Below are positions 1-5,271 of a stretch of 5,374 nt of DNA, piece by piece. Under the pieces are notes generated by a model. The model had not been told where the DNA came from, did not search any database, and saw only the letters and a list, made by a program, of their open reading frames with translations. Within the stretch, counting starts at the first letter, position 1, and the number at the start of each line of letters is the position of its first letter. The stretch lies in assembly GCA_020432595.1 (NCBI GenBank), contig JAGQGA010000402.1, forward strand, positions 1-5,374, written 5' to 3'. Source of the DNA: Anaerolineales bacterium (lineage in GTDB: Bacteria > Chloroflexota > Anaerolineae > Promineifilales > Promineifilaceae). The translations under genes were made by a program, and so were the position numbers.

Positions 1-567
1 CTCCCAATACCGCCTCTGCTGCTCATCCTCCTTCCGCGCCTCATTCGGCAGCACCGTCTGCGCCCAAATTTGCCCGTGCGGGTGCGGGTTGGAACTGCCC
101 ATGGCCGCCCCCTTGTTTTCAAACACCTGCACCCAACGGTATTGCTGCCCCAGTTCCACGACCTGCTCTGCCCACACATCCACCACCCGGCGAATGGCGG
201 GCGGCTCCATCTGCGGCAGCGTCAAATCGTGGCGCGGCGAAAAGCAGATGACGCGGCACGTCCCCTCCACCCCCTGGCTTTGCAGCAGCGGGTGTTCGCT
301 TACAGCTTCGGGCGTGTCGGGCAGCAGGGCGGCAAAGTCGTTGGTAAAGACAAAGGTGCTGTCGTAGGCTGAGTTTTGGTAGCCACCAGCCCGTTCGTTG
401 CCGGGGCAGAGGTAACAGGTGGGGTCGTAAAACGGCCGTTTTTCCTGCGGCGGTCGCTCTACCTGCCCCTGCCACGGCCGCTTCGTCCGGTGCGGCGACA
501 CCAGCACCCACTCCCCCGTCAAAAGGTTCAACCGCCGATGCGGATGTTCAGTCGGATCAAAAATCAT
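1..567 (-). CDS. galT: Galactose-1-phosphate uridylyltransferase, N-terminal 189 codons (cut by left edge)
   Basis: GalT exchanges UMP between UDP-glucose and galactose-1-phosphate, the central step of the cytoplasmic Leloir pathway. Reading the minus strand from ATG at 567 gives 189 open codons to the window edge; Escherichia coli GalT has about 348, so roughly half is present. Diagnostic residues visible are the zinc pair C51/C54 in CYLCPGN, H113 in SPRHD (a third zinc-site candidate), and the signature [12 protein letters not shown]. In that signature H162-P-H164-G-Q166 is the HPH motif whose second histidine carries the uridylyl group. LPNEA follows as in E. coli. The start is supported by GAGG about 10 nt upstream; the nearer upstream ATG reads only M-H-E-stop. 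The gene is transcribed away from the DUF4160 gene, so its promoter must lie in the 52-bp gap or inside the divergent genes. One ACGGCCGT palindrome (432-439) encodes K-R-P-F here. Family assignment is very secure. Confidence 0.96.
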   Translation of the reverse strand, partial: MIFDPTEHPHRRLNLLTGEWVLVSPHRTKRPWQGQVERPPQEKRPFYDPTCYLCPGNERAGGYQNSAYDSTFVFTNDFAALLPDTPEAVSEHPLLQSQGVEGTCRVICFSPRHDLTLPQMEPPAIRRVVDVWAEQVVELGQQYRWVQVFENKGAAMGSSNPHPHGQIWAQTVLPNEARKEDEQQRRYWE

Positions 568-619
568 TCGTGCATTTCCTCTATATTCCTACTATAATGC
601 AAATCATCGAGGAGTTCTT
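568..619. promoter_or_regulatory. Divergent promoter region between galT and the DUF4160 gene
   Basis: This 52-bp gap separates two divergent genes, so it should hold at least one promoter. On the plus strand a perfect TATAAT lies at 593-598, about 22 bp before the DUF4160 start, and the ribosome site GAGGAG (609-614) sits 5 nt from its ATG. On the minus strand the same AT-rich block offers TATAGT (596 to 591) for galT, followed by GAGG before ATG 567. No good TTGACA-like -35 box is visible at 16-18 bp for either, so the elements are candidates only. If both are used, the two -10 boxes overlap and the promoters would compete. Confidence 0.4.
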
Positions 620-865
620 ATGCCAACAAAGAGAATTGGTGGCTTTCTGTGCTATTTTGTTTCCTATGATTGTATCGAACCACCACACATCCATCTAGCA
701 AAAGGTAAGGGGCGCTCTGCCTCTAGCGTCAAATTCTGGCTCTGTCCCCTTGAATTGGCTGTTAATAAAGGCCTGAGTGGTGGTGAATTGCGAACTGCTT
801 GGCAAATTGTTGAACAAAATCAAGATTTGTTCCTGGAGATGTGGGATGACCACTGTAACGATTGA
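620..865 (+). CDS. DUF4160 family protein
   Basis: This 81-aa protein matches the usual size and pattern of DUF4160: a short N-terminal beta region (GGFLCYFVSYD), the family hallmark PPHIH at residues 21-25, KFWL at 38-41, then EL...N.GL (45-52) and a C-terminal helix with LRTAWQIVEQN. No catalytic chemistry is established for the family, though the conserved histidines after PP suggest a functional site. The start at 620 is set by GAGGAG 5 nt upstream and a TATAAT 22 bp upstream. The gene overlaps the following DUF2442 gene by 20 nt, so the two are surely co-transcribed. DUF4160-DUF2442 pairs recur in many bacteria and are often suspected to be toxin-antitoxin-like modules. That role is inference; nothing here proves toxicity. 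The pair lies between melA and galT on the opposite strand, as an inserted cassette would. Confidence 0.85.
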   Translation: MPTKRIGGFLCYFVSYDCIEPPHIHLAKGKGRSASSVKFWLCPLELAVNKGLSGGELRTAWQIVEQNQDLFLEMWDDHCND

Positions 866-1160
866 AATTGAACCTAAAGTTGAAGATGTAGCCTCTATTG
901 AGGACAAACTCTATGTTTCCCTGGCAGACGGCCGTTTAATCGCCATTCCCCTCAGTTGGTATCCTCGCCTAACCCACGCCACGGCGCAAGAGCGAGCCAA
1001 CTGGCAGATTTTGAGCGACAGCAGCGGGCGCGACATCATTTTTTGGGAATCACTCGACGAACTCATTCCCGCCATTGCCTTAATCGAAGGCATACCCAGC
1101 CGCGAATCGGCAAAATCATTCAACCGCTGGCTGCAACAGCGAACAGTAAGCAGTGAGTAA
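846..1160 (+). CDS. DUF2442 family protein
   Basis: This 104-aa protein shows the DUF2442 pattern: a beta strand with LADGR (26-30), PLSWYPRL (35-42), a helix with ATAQERANW (45-53), then GRDIIFWESLDELI (61-74), and a tail resembling the common EGI...S..S...WL ending (81-96). I chose ATG 846 because GGAG at 835-838 lies 7 nt upstream and the family profile begins there; the open frame runs back to 777 but the extra 23 residues look unrelated. It overlaps the DUF4160 gene by 20 nt, suggesting translational coupling. The last five codons (TVSSE, then TAA) fall in heptad-repeat sequence beginning at 1141, so the C-terminus seems to have been replaced or extended by the repeat. One ACGGCCGT palindrome (928-935) encodes part of ADGRL. 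Function is unknown; partner or antitoxin of DUF4160 is a guess from gene pairing. Confidence 0.85.
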   Translation: MTTVTIEIEPKVEDVASIEDKLYVSLADGRLIAIPLSWYPRLTHATAQERANWQILSDSSGRDIIFWESLDELIPAIALIEGIPSRESAKSFNRWLQQRTVSSE

Positions 1161-1212
1161 CCCCACCGCCTACTGTTTACTGATGACTGATTACCGATAA
1201 CTGATTACCGAT
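1141..1212. repeat. Heptad repeat cluster 1, inverted, between convergent 3' ends
   Basis: From 1171 the plus strand reads six consecutive 7-mers: TACTGTT, TACTGAT, GACTGAT, TACCGAT, AACTGAT, TACCGAT (ending 1212). The left part (1141-1160) carries the inverse type, AACAGTAAGCAGTGAGTAA. The two halves can pair: 1144-1154 with 1172-1182 gives an 11-bp stem with a single G-T pair and a 17-nt loop. The cluster overlaps the 3' ends of both convergent genes and contains the DUF2442 stop (1158-1160) and the melA stop (1205-1207). The fold could serve as a bidirectional terminator, although no clear T-run follows it. Confidence 0.85.
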
Positions 1213-2527
1213 ACGCCGGCAGCCAATCCCCGTGCGCTTCAATCAAATCATCCACCAGCGACCAAATTTGGTCCAGACTTAGCTCCGCCGCCGTGTGCGG
1301 ATCCAGCATCGCCGCGTGGTAAATATGCTCCCGCTTGCCCGTCAGCGCTGCTTCCACCGTCAACGCCTGCACGTTGATATTGGTTTGCATCAGCGCCGCC
1401 AAATGGGGCGGCAGCTTGCCAATCTTCATCGGCTGCACCCCGTTTTTGTCCACCAAACACGGCACTTCCACACAGCATTCTTCGGGCAAATTGTCAATGA
1501 GGCCATTGTTCATCACATTGCCATAAATCACCACCGGCTTGCCCGTTTCCATCCCATGAATGATTTGCGAGCCATATTCTTCGCTGCGCTCATGCTTAAT
1601 CGTCGTCCCCGGCTGCTCCAAATAGTCGCGCATCCCTTCCCAACCCTGTATTTGTAGCTCACAGCGGTTAATGTACTCGTCCAGCGGAATGTGGAACTCC
1701 TCAACCAGGTCAGAGCGATCCCGCTTGATGAACCAGGGCACATATTCGCTAAAATGTTCGCTGGATTCGGTGACAAAGTAACCCAAGCGGCGGAACATTT
1801 CATAGCGCACGGCATCGGAAATAGCCCCAGTGCCGTGCGCTCGCTCCGGCATCACCGCCCGCTGCGACACCTCACGGATTTGGGGATACAAATCTTCGCC
1901 GTTGCGCTCGAAGTTGAGGTAAAAGGCCATGTGGTTAATACCAGCGCACAGGTAATTGACTTCCTTAAACGGCACGCCCATATCGCGGCAAAGCTGGGAA
2001 GCGGTTCCCTGCACGCTGTGGCATAAGCCAACGGTTTTGATTTTGCTGGCTTTGTTCAGCGCCCAGCAGTTCATCGCCATCGGGTTAACATATTGCAGAA
2101 AGGTGACATCGGGGCAAAGTTCCTCCATGTCGTGGGCCATTTCCAGCAGCACGGGAATGGTTCGCAGCCCGCGCATAATGCCGCCAATGCCTAGCGTGTC
2201 GGCAATGGTTTGGCGCAGCCCATACTTTTTGGGGATTTCAAAGTCAACGACAGTGCCGGGCTTGTAGCCAGCCACTTGAATCATGGAAATGGCGTAGTCG
2301 GCTCCGTCGAGCGCAGCGCGGCGATCCAGGGTGCTTTCGATGGTGGGGTTGGCACCCATCGCATCGGCCAGTTTATGGGCGACAATGGTGGAAGTGCGGA
2401 GCCGCTCTTCGTCAATGTCGTGCAAAACAAAGGTGGAGTTGGCTAATTCTGGGTAGCTCAGAATATCGCCCATTAAATTTTTGGCAAACACAGTGCTACC
2501 CGCACCGATAAAGGTAATTTTAGGCAT
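1205..2527 (-). CDS. melA: Alpha-galactosidase, glycoside hydrolase family 4
   Basis: This cytoplasmic enzyme hydrolyses alpha-galactosides such as melibiose using the NAD+- and divalent-metal-dependent redox mechanism of family GH4. The 440 aa align along their whole length with E. coli MelA (451 aa) as I recall it. Visible features are the Rossmann NAD site FIGAGSTVF (6-14), QTIADTLGIGGIMR (106-119), YVNPMAMN (146-153), the metal-site CHSVQG (C169, H170), AGINHMAFY (195-203, with H199), the block GYFVTESSEHFSEYVPWFIK (249-268), and the C-terminal LAALMQTNINVQ and HAAMLDPHTAAELS. There is no signal peptide. AGAGGAG lies about 10 nt before the ATG. The protein ends GDWLPAYR with its TAA inside the heptad repeat, a few residues short of the E. 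coli end (GDWLPGWLHR), so no core is lost. Galactose released here feeds GalT, encoded about 0.6 kb further downstream on the same strand beyond the DUF pair. Confidence 0.96.
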   Translation of the reverse strand: MPKITFIGAGSTVFAKNLMGDILSYPELANSTFVLHDIDEERLRTSTIVAHKLADAMGANPTIESTLDRRAALDGADYAISMIQVAGYKPGTVVDFEIPKKYGLRQTIADTLGIGGIMRGLRTIPVLLEMAHDMEELCPDVTFLQYVNPMAMNCWALNKASKIKTVGLCHSVQGTASQLCRDMGVPFKEVNYLCAGINHMAFYLNFERNGEDLYPQIREVSQRAVMPERAHGTGAISDAVRYEMFRRLGYFVTESSEHFSEYVPWFIKRDRSDLVEEFHIPLDEYINRCELQIQGWEGMRDYLEQPGTTIKHERSEEYGSQIIHGMETGKPVVIYGNVMNNGLIDNLPEECCVEVPCLVDKNGVQPMKIGKLPPHLAALMQTNINVQALTVEAALTGKREHIYHAAMLDPHTAAELSLDQIWSLVDDLIEAHGDWLPAYR

Positions 2528-2555
2528 TGAGTCAGTTCTCCTCTTAAAGAATTTT

Positions 2556-2582
2556 GACAGGATTTACAAGATTAACAGGATT
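2556..2582. repeat. Tandem 9-bp repeat in the melA leader
   Basis: Three consecutive 9-mers, GACAGGATT, TACAAGATT and AACAGGATT, share the pattern xACAxGATT; a decayed fourth (TATGGCAAT) may follow to 2591. Seen from melA this is an AATCCTGTT-type array in the 5' leader, ending 28 nt before the start codon. It is unrelated to the neighbouring heptad cluster. The sequence resembles a simple repeat I have met in several environmental bacterial genomes; no function is known to me. Confidence 0.75.
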
Positions 2583-2598
2583 TATGGCAATCCCCCGC

Positions 2599-2604
2599 AT
2601 TATA
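2599..2604 (-). promoter_or_regulatory. Candidate -10 box for melA
   Basis: The minus strand reads TATAAT here, about 72 bp upstream of the melA start codon. No TTGACA-like -35 lies at 16-18 bp, because that position is occupied by heptad repeat. If it is used, the leader would be roughly 65 nt and include the 9-bp tandem repeat. The alternative is read-through from the upstream membrane-protein gene, which is on the same strand 117 bp away. Confidence 0.35.
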
Positions 2605-2605
2605 A

Positions 2606-2662
2606 GTAAACAGTGAACAGTAAGCAGTACGTACTGATTACTGATTACTGATTACTGTTTAC
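2606..2662. repeat. Heptad repeat cluster 2, near-perfect inverted repeat
   Basis: The left arm (2606-2630) is built from GTAAxCA-type units (GTAAACA, GTGAACA, GTAAGCA) and the right arm (2631-2662) from the inverse TACTGAT units, three in a row plus TACTGTT. The arms meet at the perfect palindrome CAGTACGTACTG (2625-2636) and end in complementary GTAAACAGT (2606-2614) and ACTGTTTAC (2654-2662). They differ by exactly one 7-bp unit. It shares the exact 14-mer GAACAGTAAGCAGT (2615-2628) with cluster 1 (1141-1154). The stop codon and last five residues (VNSNQ) of the membrane protein lie in the right arm, while the left arm abuts the candidate melA -10 box. It could act as a terminator of the upstream gene. 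Confidence 0.9.
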
Positions 2663-3427
2663 CGGCTTCTGCATCCAGGCGTGGCGTAAATAGTGGTGGG
2701 CGGCGGCAAGCAGGAGCAGCAGTTCACCGGCATTCCACCAGAAATGGACATCAAGACGAACGGCCGTTGTTAACCCCGGCAGCCGACACAAAAACGTATT
2801 GCGCGTCAGATCACTTTGCGCCAGCCAGCCACCCTGCCCCAGCACGCCCGGCAGCCCCTGTGCCGGAACGGATGTAATCCCCATTTCCGCCAGCCGATTT
2901 AGCACCTGCAGATAGCGTACAAACATATAGCTGTGTTCGGCCGCGTGAGCCACCGCCCAAATAACCAGCAGCCACGCCCAATGGTTGCGCCAACCAACCT
3001 TGATCAGCACCAGAATGACAGCCACAACCAGCCAGTTCCAGGTAAAATGCACCCACTCGCTGTTAGCCGGGGAAAGCAACCCTGATGAATCACGCGCCGT
3101 CCAGTCCAAGACATGGTACTGTACCCACTGCGCCAGATGCTCAATGGTGTGGAACCCCTGTGCCGTCAACAAAAAGCTGAGACCCATGCCAATTTGACCA
3201 TAGCGCTGCCAATCGGCCCGCCATTTGAAGGCCATTGGCAGCAGCAACAGTGCCAACACCAGAGCCGATGCCCCCCACAGCGGCCATTCATATTGCTGCA
3301 CGCCCAGCCAGCTTAGGCCAACGCCCACAGTCAGCATGAGCAGCAGGAACCCCCATTGTTCACGCGGGTTGAGAAGCGCAAGCAGGGGAAAAATCGGTTG
3401 ACCAGGGGTTAGAGATTGGTTGCTCAT
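2645..3427 (-). CDS. Polytopic membrane protein with duplicated histidine-rich module, function unknown
   Basis: I do not recognise a named family. The 260-aa protein has about six likely membrane segments (roughly 25-43, 47-67, 78-100, 125-144, 150-170, 227-247) and no cleaved signal peptide. Histidines cluster in or beside these helices. HTIEH (93-97) and HAAEH (161-165) are both HxxEH, each followed by x4-V-x-Y. VHFTWN (126-131) and VHFWWN (227-232) form a second matched pair. The order HxxEH, loop, VHFxWN is therefore repeated, with loops of about 30 and 63 residues, which points to an internal duplication and perhaps a metal or heme site; that role is inference. The start at 3427 has only a weak GAG upstream. 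The last five residues come from heptad repeat. It follows the FG-GAP lipoprotein gene by 45 bp on the same strand, so co-expression is likely. It lacks the full eight-histidine pattern of membrane di-iron hydroxylases. One ACGGCCGT (2760-2767) encodes T-A-V here. Confidence 0.8.
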   Translation of the reverse strand: MSNQSLTPGQPIFPLLALLNPREQWGFLLLMLTVGVGLSWLGVQQYEWPLWGASALVLALLLLPMAFKWRADWQRYGQIGMGLSFLLTAQGFHTIEHLAQWVQYHVLDWTARDSSGLLSPANSEWVHFTWNWLVVAVILVLIKVGWRNHWAWLLVIWAVAHAAEHSYMFVRYLQVLNRLAEMGITSVPAQGLPGVLGQGGWLAQSDLTRNTFLCRLPGLTTAVRLDVHFWWNAGELLLLLAAAHHYLRHAWMQKPVNSNQ

Positions 3428-3435
3428 TCGTTCTC

Positions 3436-3468
3436 AAACCCCGGAGGTTGTTGAAACCTCAGAGGTCT
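3436..3468. repeat. Imperfect palindromic element between lipoprotein and membrane-protein genes
   Basis: The perfect stem GAGGTT (3444-3449) with AACCTC (3455-3460) closes a 5-nt loop. It extends outward into a longer inverted repeat with two early mismatches. An alternative small fold, ACCTC-A-GAGGT (3457-3466 region), competes for the same bases. The element fills most of the 45-bp spacer, so it could terminate, attenuate or protect the mRNA between the two genes. Similar ACCTC/GAGGT palindromes are, from memory, dispersed intergenic repeats in some environmental genomes. Confidence 0.65.
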
Positions 3469-3472
3469 TTCA

Positions 3473-5167
3473 TCATCGTACAACAGTGATTAATGTCTCC
3501 GGCGTAATGGTCTCAACTACTGAAACGGCCCCATCCGGCCAGACAATTTCTAATGGGCCTAATTCTGCCTTACTGGAGAAGCCAAAATGAATACGAGTGG
3601 CATCGCCAGAAAGGTAGCCGCTGCCGGAGCGCACATCGCGCCATTGGGTGCCATCGCTGGTGACAAGCCGCAGTTGAGCGCCAAGAGCATGGCTGTTGGG
3701 GCTACCCGGCCAGCGCAAATCAATTTCAACGCTTTGGCCGCCGCAAAGCTGGTTTTCCAGCAGTTGGGCGGGGGAAAGCAGGTTGTTAATGACGGCATCC
3801 AAATCGCCATCGTTGTCTAAATCGGCTAAGGCGAGGCCGCGCCCGCTGGCTGTGCTGCCCATGCCCCATTCGGGAGCAAGGGTAAAGCTGCCGCCGCCGG
3901 TGTTGCGAAATATCTGGTTTTCTTCCACCAGTTCGTTGTTGGGCAGGTAGGCAAACAGTTGACTATCAATCATGCCATTGACGACGTATACATCGAGGTG
4001 GCCGTCGTTGTCGAGGTCGCCGAATTTGCCCGACCAGCTCCAGCCGCTGGCAGCAATGCCTTGACGAGGAGCGCGGTTGGCAAAACGGCCGTTTTTTTCA
4101 TCAGCCGCCGACTCCCACACCTGTAGCACATTTTGCGTCAACTGCGGGTCATCGTTAGGAATCCGGTGCGGCATTTCGTCCATCATCGGCAGCCACCGCG
4201 CCATGTTTTCCACGCTGATGTCATAAGGGTTCATGTCGGTGGAAAATAGCTCAAAACGGCCGTTATTGTCCACATCACCCCAATCCAGGCTCATGGTGCT
4301 GTGGCTGGTGTGGGCAAACGGGGCCGCCGCTTCCCAACCCGCCGCGCCGTTGTTAAACCAAACCTGGTCGGGAAAATCAAAATCGTTGCCCACCACAATG
4401 TCTCGCTGGCCGTCACCGCTCACGTCCACCAGGGCGATGGTTAACGCTTGCGACTCTTCCGCCAGCCGTTGGGGAGAAAAACGGCCGTTTTCCCCCTGCA
4501 TATAGCTGTAAACCCCCACCCCACCGCTAAACAAAAAGGCATCGCCCAGTTCCCGGTGCAATTCGGCATCATAGGAACCCGTCACCAAATCGAGCCGCCC
4601 GTCGCCGTTCAAATCCCCCCAAGCCATGGAGTGCGCCTGTTTTAGCACGCCGGGCAGCCCCTTGTGGGAAAATTTGACGGTGCCATCATCATTAAGCTGA
4701 TTTTGCCACAGGCTCAGGCTGCTTTTTACGTGGGTGAAAACGATGTCTAAACGGCCGTTGCCATCCACATCCACCACATTCACCGCCCGCGTCCCGTCAT
4801 CAGCCAGCGTTTCCTGCCTAAAGGACAGCCCACCATCGTTCCAGAAAATGGAGGGGAGACCATTGAGGTTGGCAAATACCATATCCAGGTACCCATCTCC
4901 GTCCAAATCGTTCACCGCCACCCCCGACCCATTGGTTTCAAACATCCGCACTGCTTCCCCATGCACTTGGGTGGTGTGAGGCAATGTGCGAGCCACAAAA
5001 CGGTCAGTGCAGCCGGGGGTTGGTGCCAGCGGAGAGGTAAAAGTAGCAGTAGGTGTCGTATGAGAAACAGGTGTTTCTATTGGCAACATAGTAACAGGGC
5101 TTGGTTGACAACCACTTATCAGCAGCCATATAAAAACCCAGGCAAAGTTACATCGCCACACTTTCAT
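3473..5167 (-). CDS. FG-GAP/VCBS-repeat lipoprotein with C-terminal ASPIC/UnbV domain
   Basis: This is a 564-aa secreted lipoprotein. Residues 1-20 form a signal peptide (K2, R5, hydrophobic core) ending in the lipobox ISGC with lipidated C20. A Thr/Pro-rich linker (about 21-52) follows. The body has seven calcium-loop motifs of DxDxDGxxD type, starting at D87, D133, D185, D248, D298, D384 and D449; that at D298 is weaker (DVDNNGRFE). This spacing suits a seven-bladed beta-propeller of FG-GAP/VCBS repeats. From about 480 on, GAQLRLVTSDG, RSGSGYLSGD, HFGF and LEIVWPDG identify an ASPIC/UnbV domain. Such proteins bind partners or carbohydrate outside the cell; the exact ligand is unknown. ATG 5167 has only a weak GGTGG ribosome site, but the signal peptide fits this start. 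It lies between the binding-protein gene (104 bp upstream) and the membrane-protein gene. Four ACGGCCGT palindromes each encode N-G-R in this gene. Confidence 0.93.
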   Translation of the reverse strand: MKVWRCNFAWVFIWLLISGCQPSPVTMLPIETPVSHTTPTATFTSPLAPTPGCTDRFVARTLPHTTQVHGEAVRMFETNGSGVAVNDLDGDGYLDMVFANLNGLPSIFWNDGGLSFRQETLADDGTRAVNVVDVDGNGRLDIVFTHVKSSLSLWQNQLNDDGTVKFSHKGLPGVLKQAHSMAWGDLNGDGRLDLVTGSYDAELHRELGDAFLFSGGVGVYSYMQGENGRFSPQRLAEESQALTIALVDVSGDGQRDIVVGNDFDFPDQVWFNNGAAGWEAAAPFAHTSHSTMSLDWGDVDNNGRFELFSTDMNPYDISVENMARWLPMMDEMPHRIPNDDPQLTQNVLQVWESAADEKNGRFANRAPRQGIAASGWSWSGKFGDLDNDGHLDVYVVNGMIDSQLFAYLPNNELVEENQIFRNTGGGSFTLAPEWGMGSTASGRGLALADLDNDGDLDAVINNLLSPAQLLENQLCGGQSVEIDLRWPGSPNSHALGAQLRLVTSDGTQWRDVRSGSGYLSGDATRIHFGFSSKAELGPLEIVWPDGAVSVVETITPETLITVVR

Positions 5168-5212
5168 ACCATGCCACCACGCACACTACCAACAGCAATA
5201 ACAGCCAACGTG

Positions 5213-5254
5213 AGATAGATTGCAGCTTGCCTGTTAGCAAACTGCAATCTATCT
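5213..5254 (-). terminator. Strong hairpin downstream of the binding-protein gene
   Basis: A perfect 13-bp stem (5213-5225 with 5242-5254) continues, after one C-A mismatch, into 4 more pairs (5227-5230 with 5237-5240) around a 6-nt loop. It begins 17 nt after the stop codon of the minus-strand binding-protein gene and ends 45 nt before the lipoprotein start. No U-run follows in either direction, so it is not a textbook intrinsic terminator. It could instead block 3' decay and raise binding-protein mRNA relative to downstream genes, as is known for some ABC operons. The structure is certain; the role is inferred. Confidence 0.6.
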
Positions 5255-5271
5255 TAAAATTCAATCAATGT

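Larger units (their letters stand above)
432..4758. repeat. Dispersed palindrome ACGGCCGT, seven copies
   Basis: Exact copies start at 432, 928, 2760, 4085, 4256, 4481 and 4751; the stated span only joins the first and last. Several sit in a longer A/T-flanked palindrome (AAAACGGCCGTTTT at 429-442 and 4478-4491). With equal base frequencies about 0.08 copies would be expected in this length. All seven lie inside genes and are read in three different frames (K-R-P-F, D/N-G-R, T-A-V), so selection or biased origin at the DNA level is more likely than protein constraint. Confidence 0.85.

Noticed and set aside
119..511. 130-aa minus-strand open frame
   Set aside because: It is an Ala/Arg-rich shadow of galT in another frame; the galT frame carries all the family motifs.
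777..845. Longer N-terminus for the DUF2442 protein
   Set aside because: The 23 extra residues overlap the DUF4160 gene and do not look like the family; ATG 846 has GGAG at the right distance.
1691..2026. 111-aa plus-strand open frame opposite melA (and similar ones at 1295-1657, 1956-2267, 2210-2446)
   Set aside because: They are antisense to a full-length conserved enzyme, have no ribosome sites and resemble no family.
1141..2628. The shared 14-mer GAACAGTAAGCAGT as phage or integron attachment sites
   Set aside because: There is no integrase or tRNA nearby and the 14-mer is part of the heptad pattern; kept only as a repeat relation.
2606..2662. Possible CRISPR array
   Set aside because: The units are 7 bp with no unique spacers and form an inverted repeat, so this is a simple repeat.
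2645..3427. Membrane fatty-acid desaturase or hydroxylase
   Set aside because: The histidines do not form the HxxxH, HxxHH and HxxHH boxes of that superfamily; only HxxEH and HF patterns are seen.
4085..4491. ACGGCCGT copies as a transcription-factor operator
   Set aside because: All copies are inside coding sequence and none is in a promoter region, which does not fit an operator.
5213..5254. Repressor operator for the lipoprotein gene
   Set aside because: A 17-bp arm is longer than usual operators, and the location just after a stop codon suits an RNA hairpin better.
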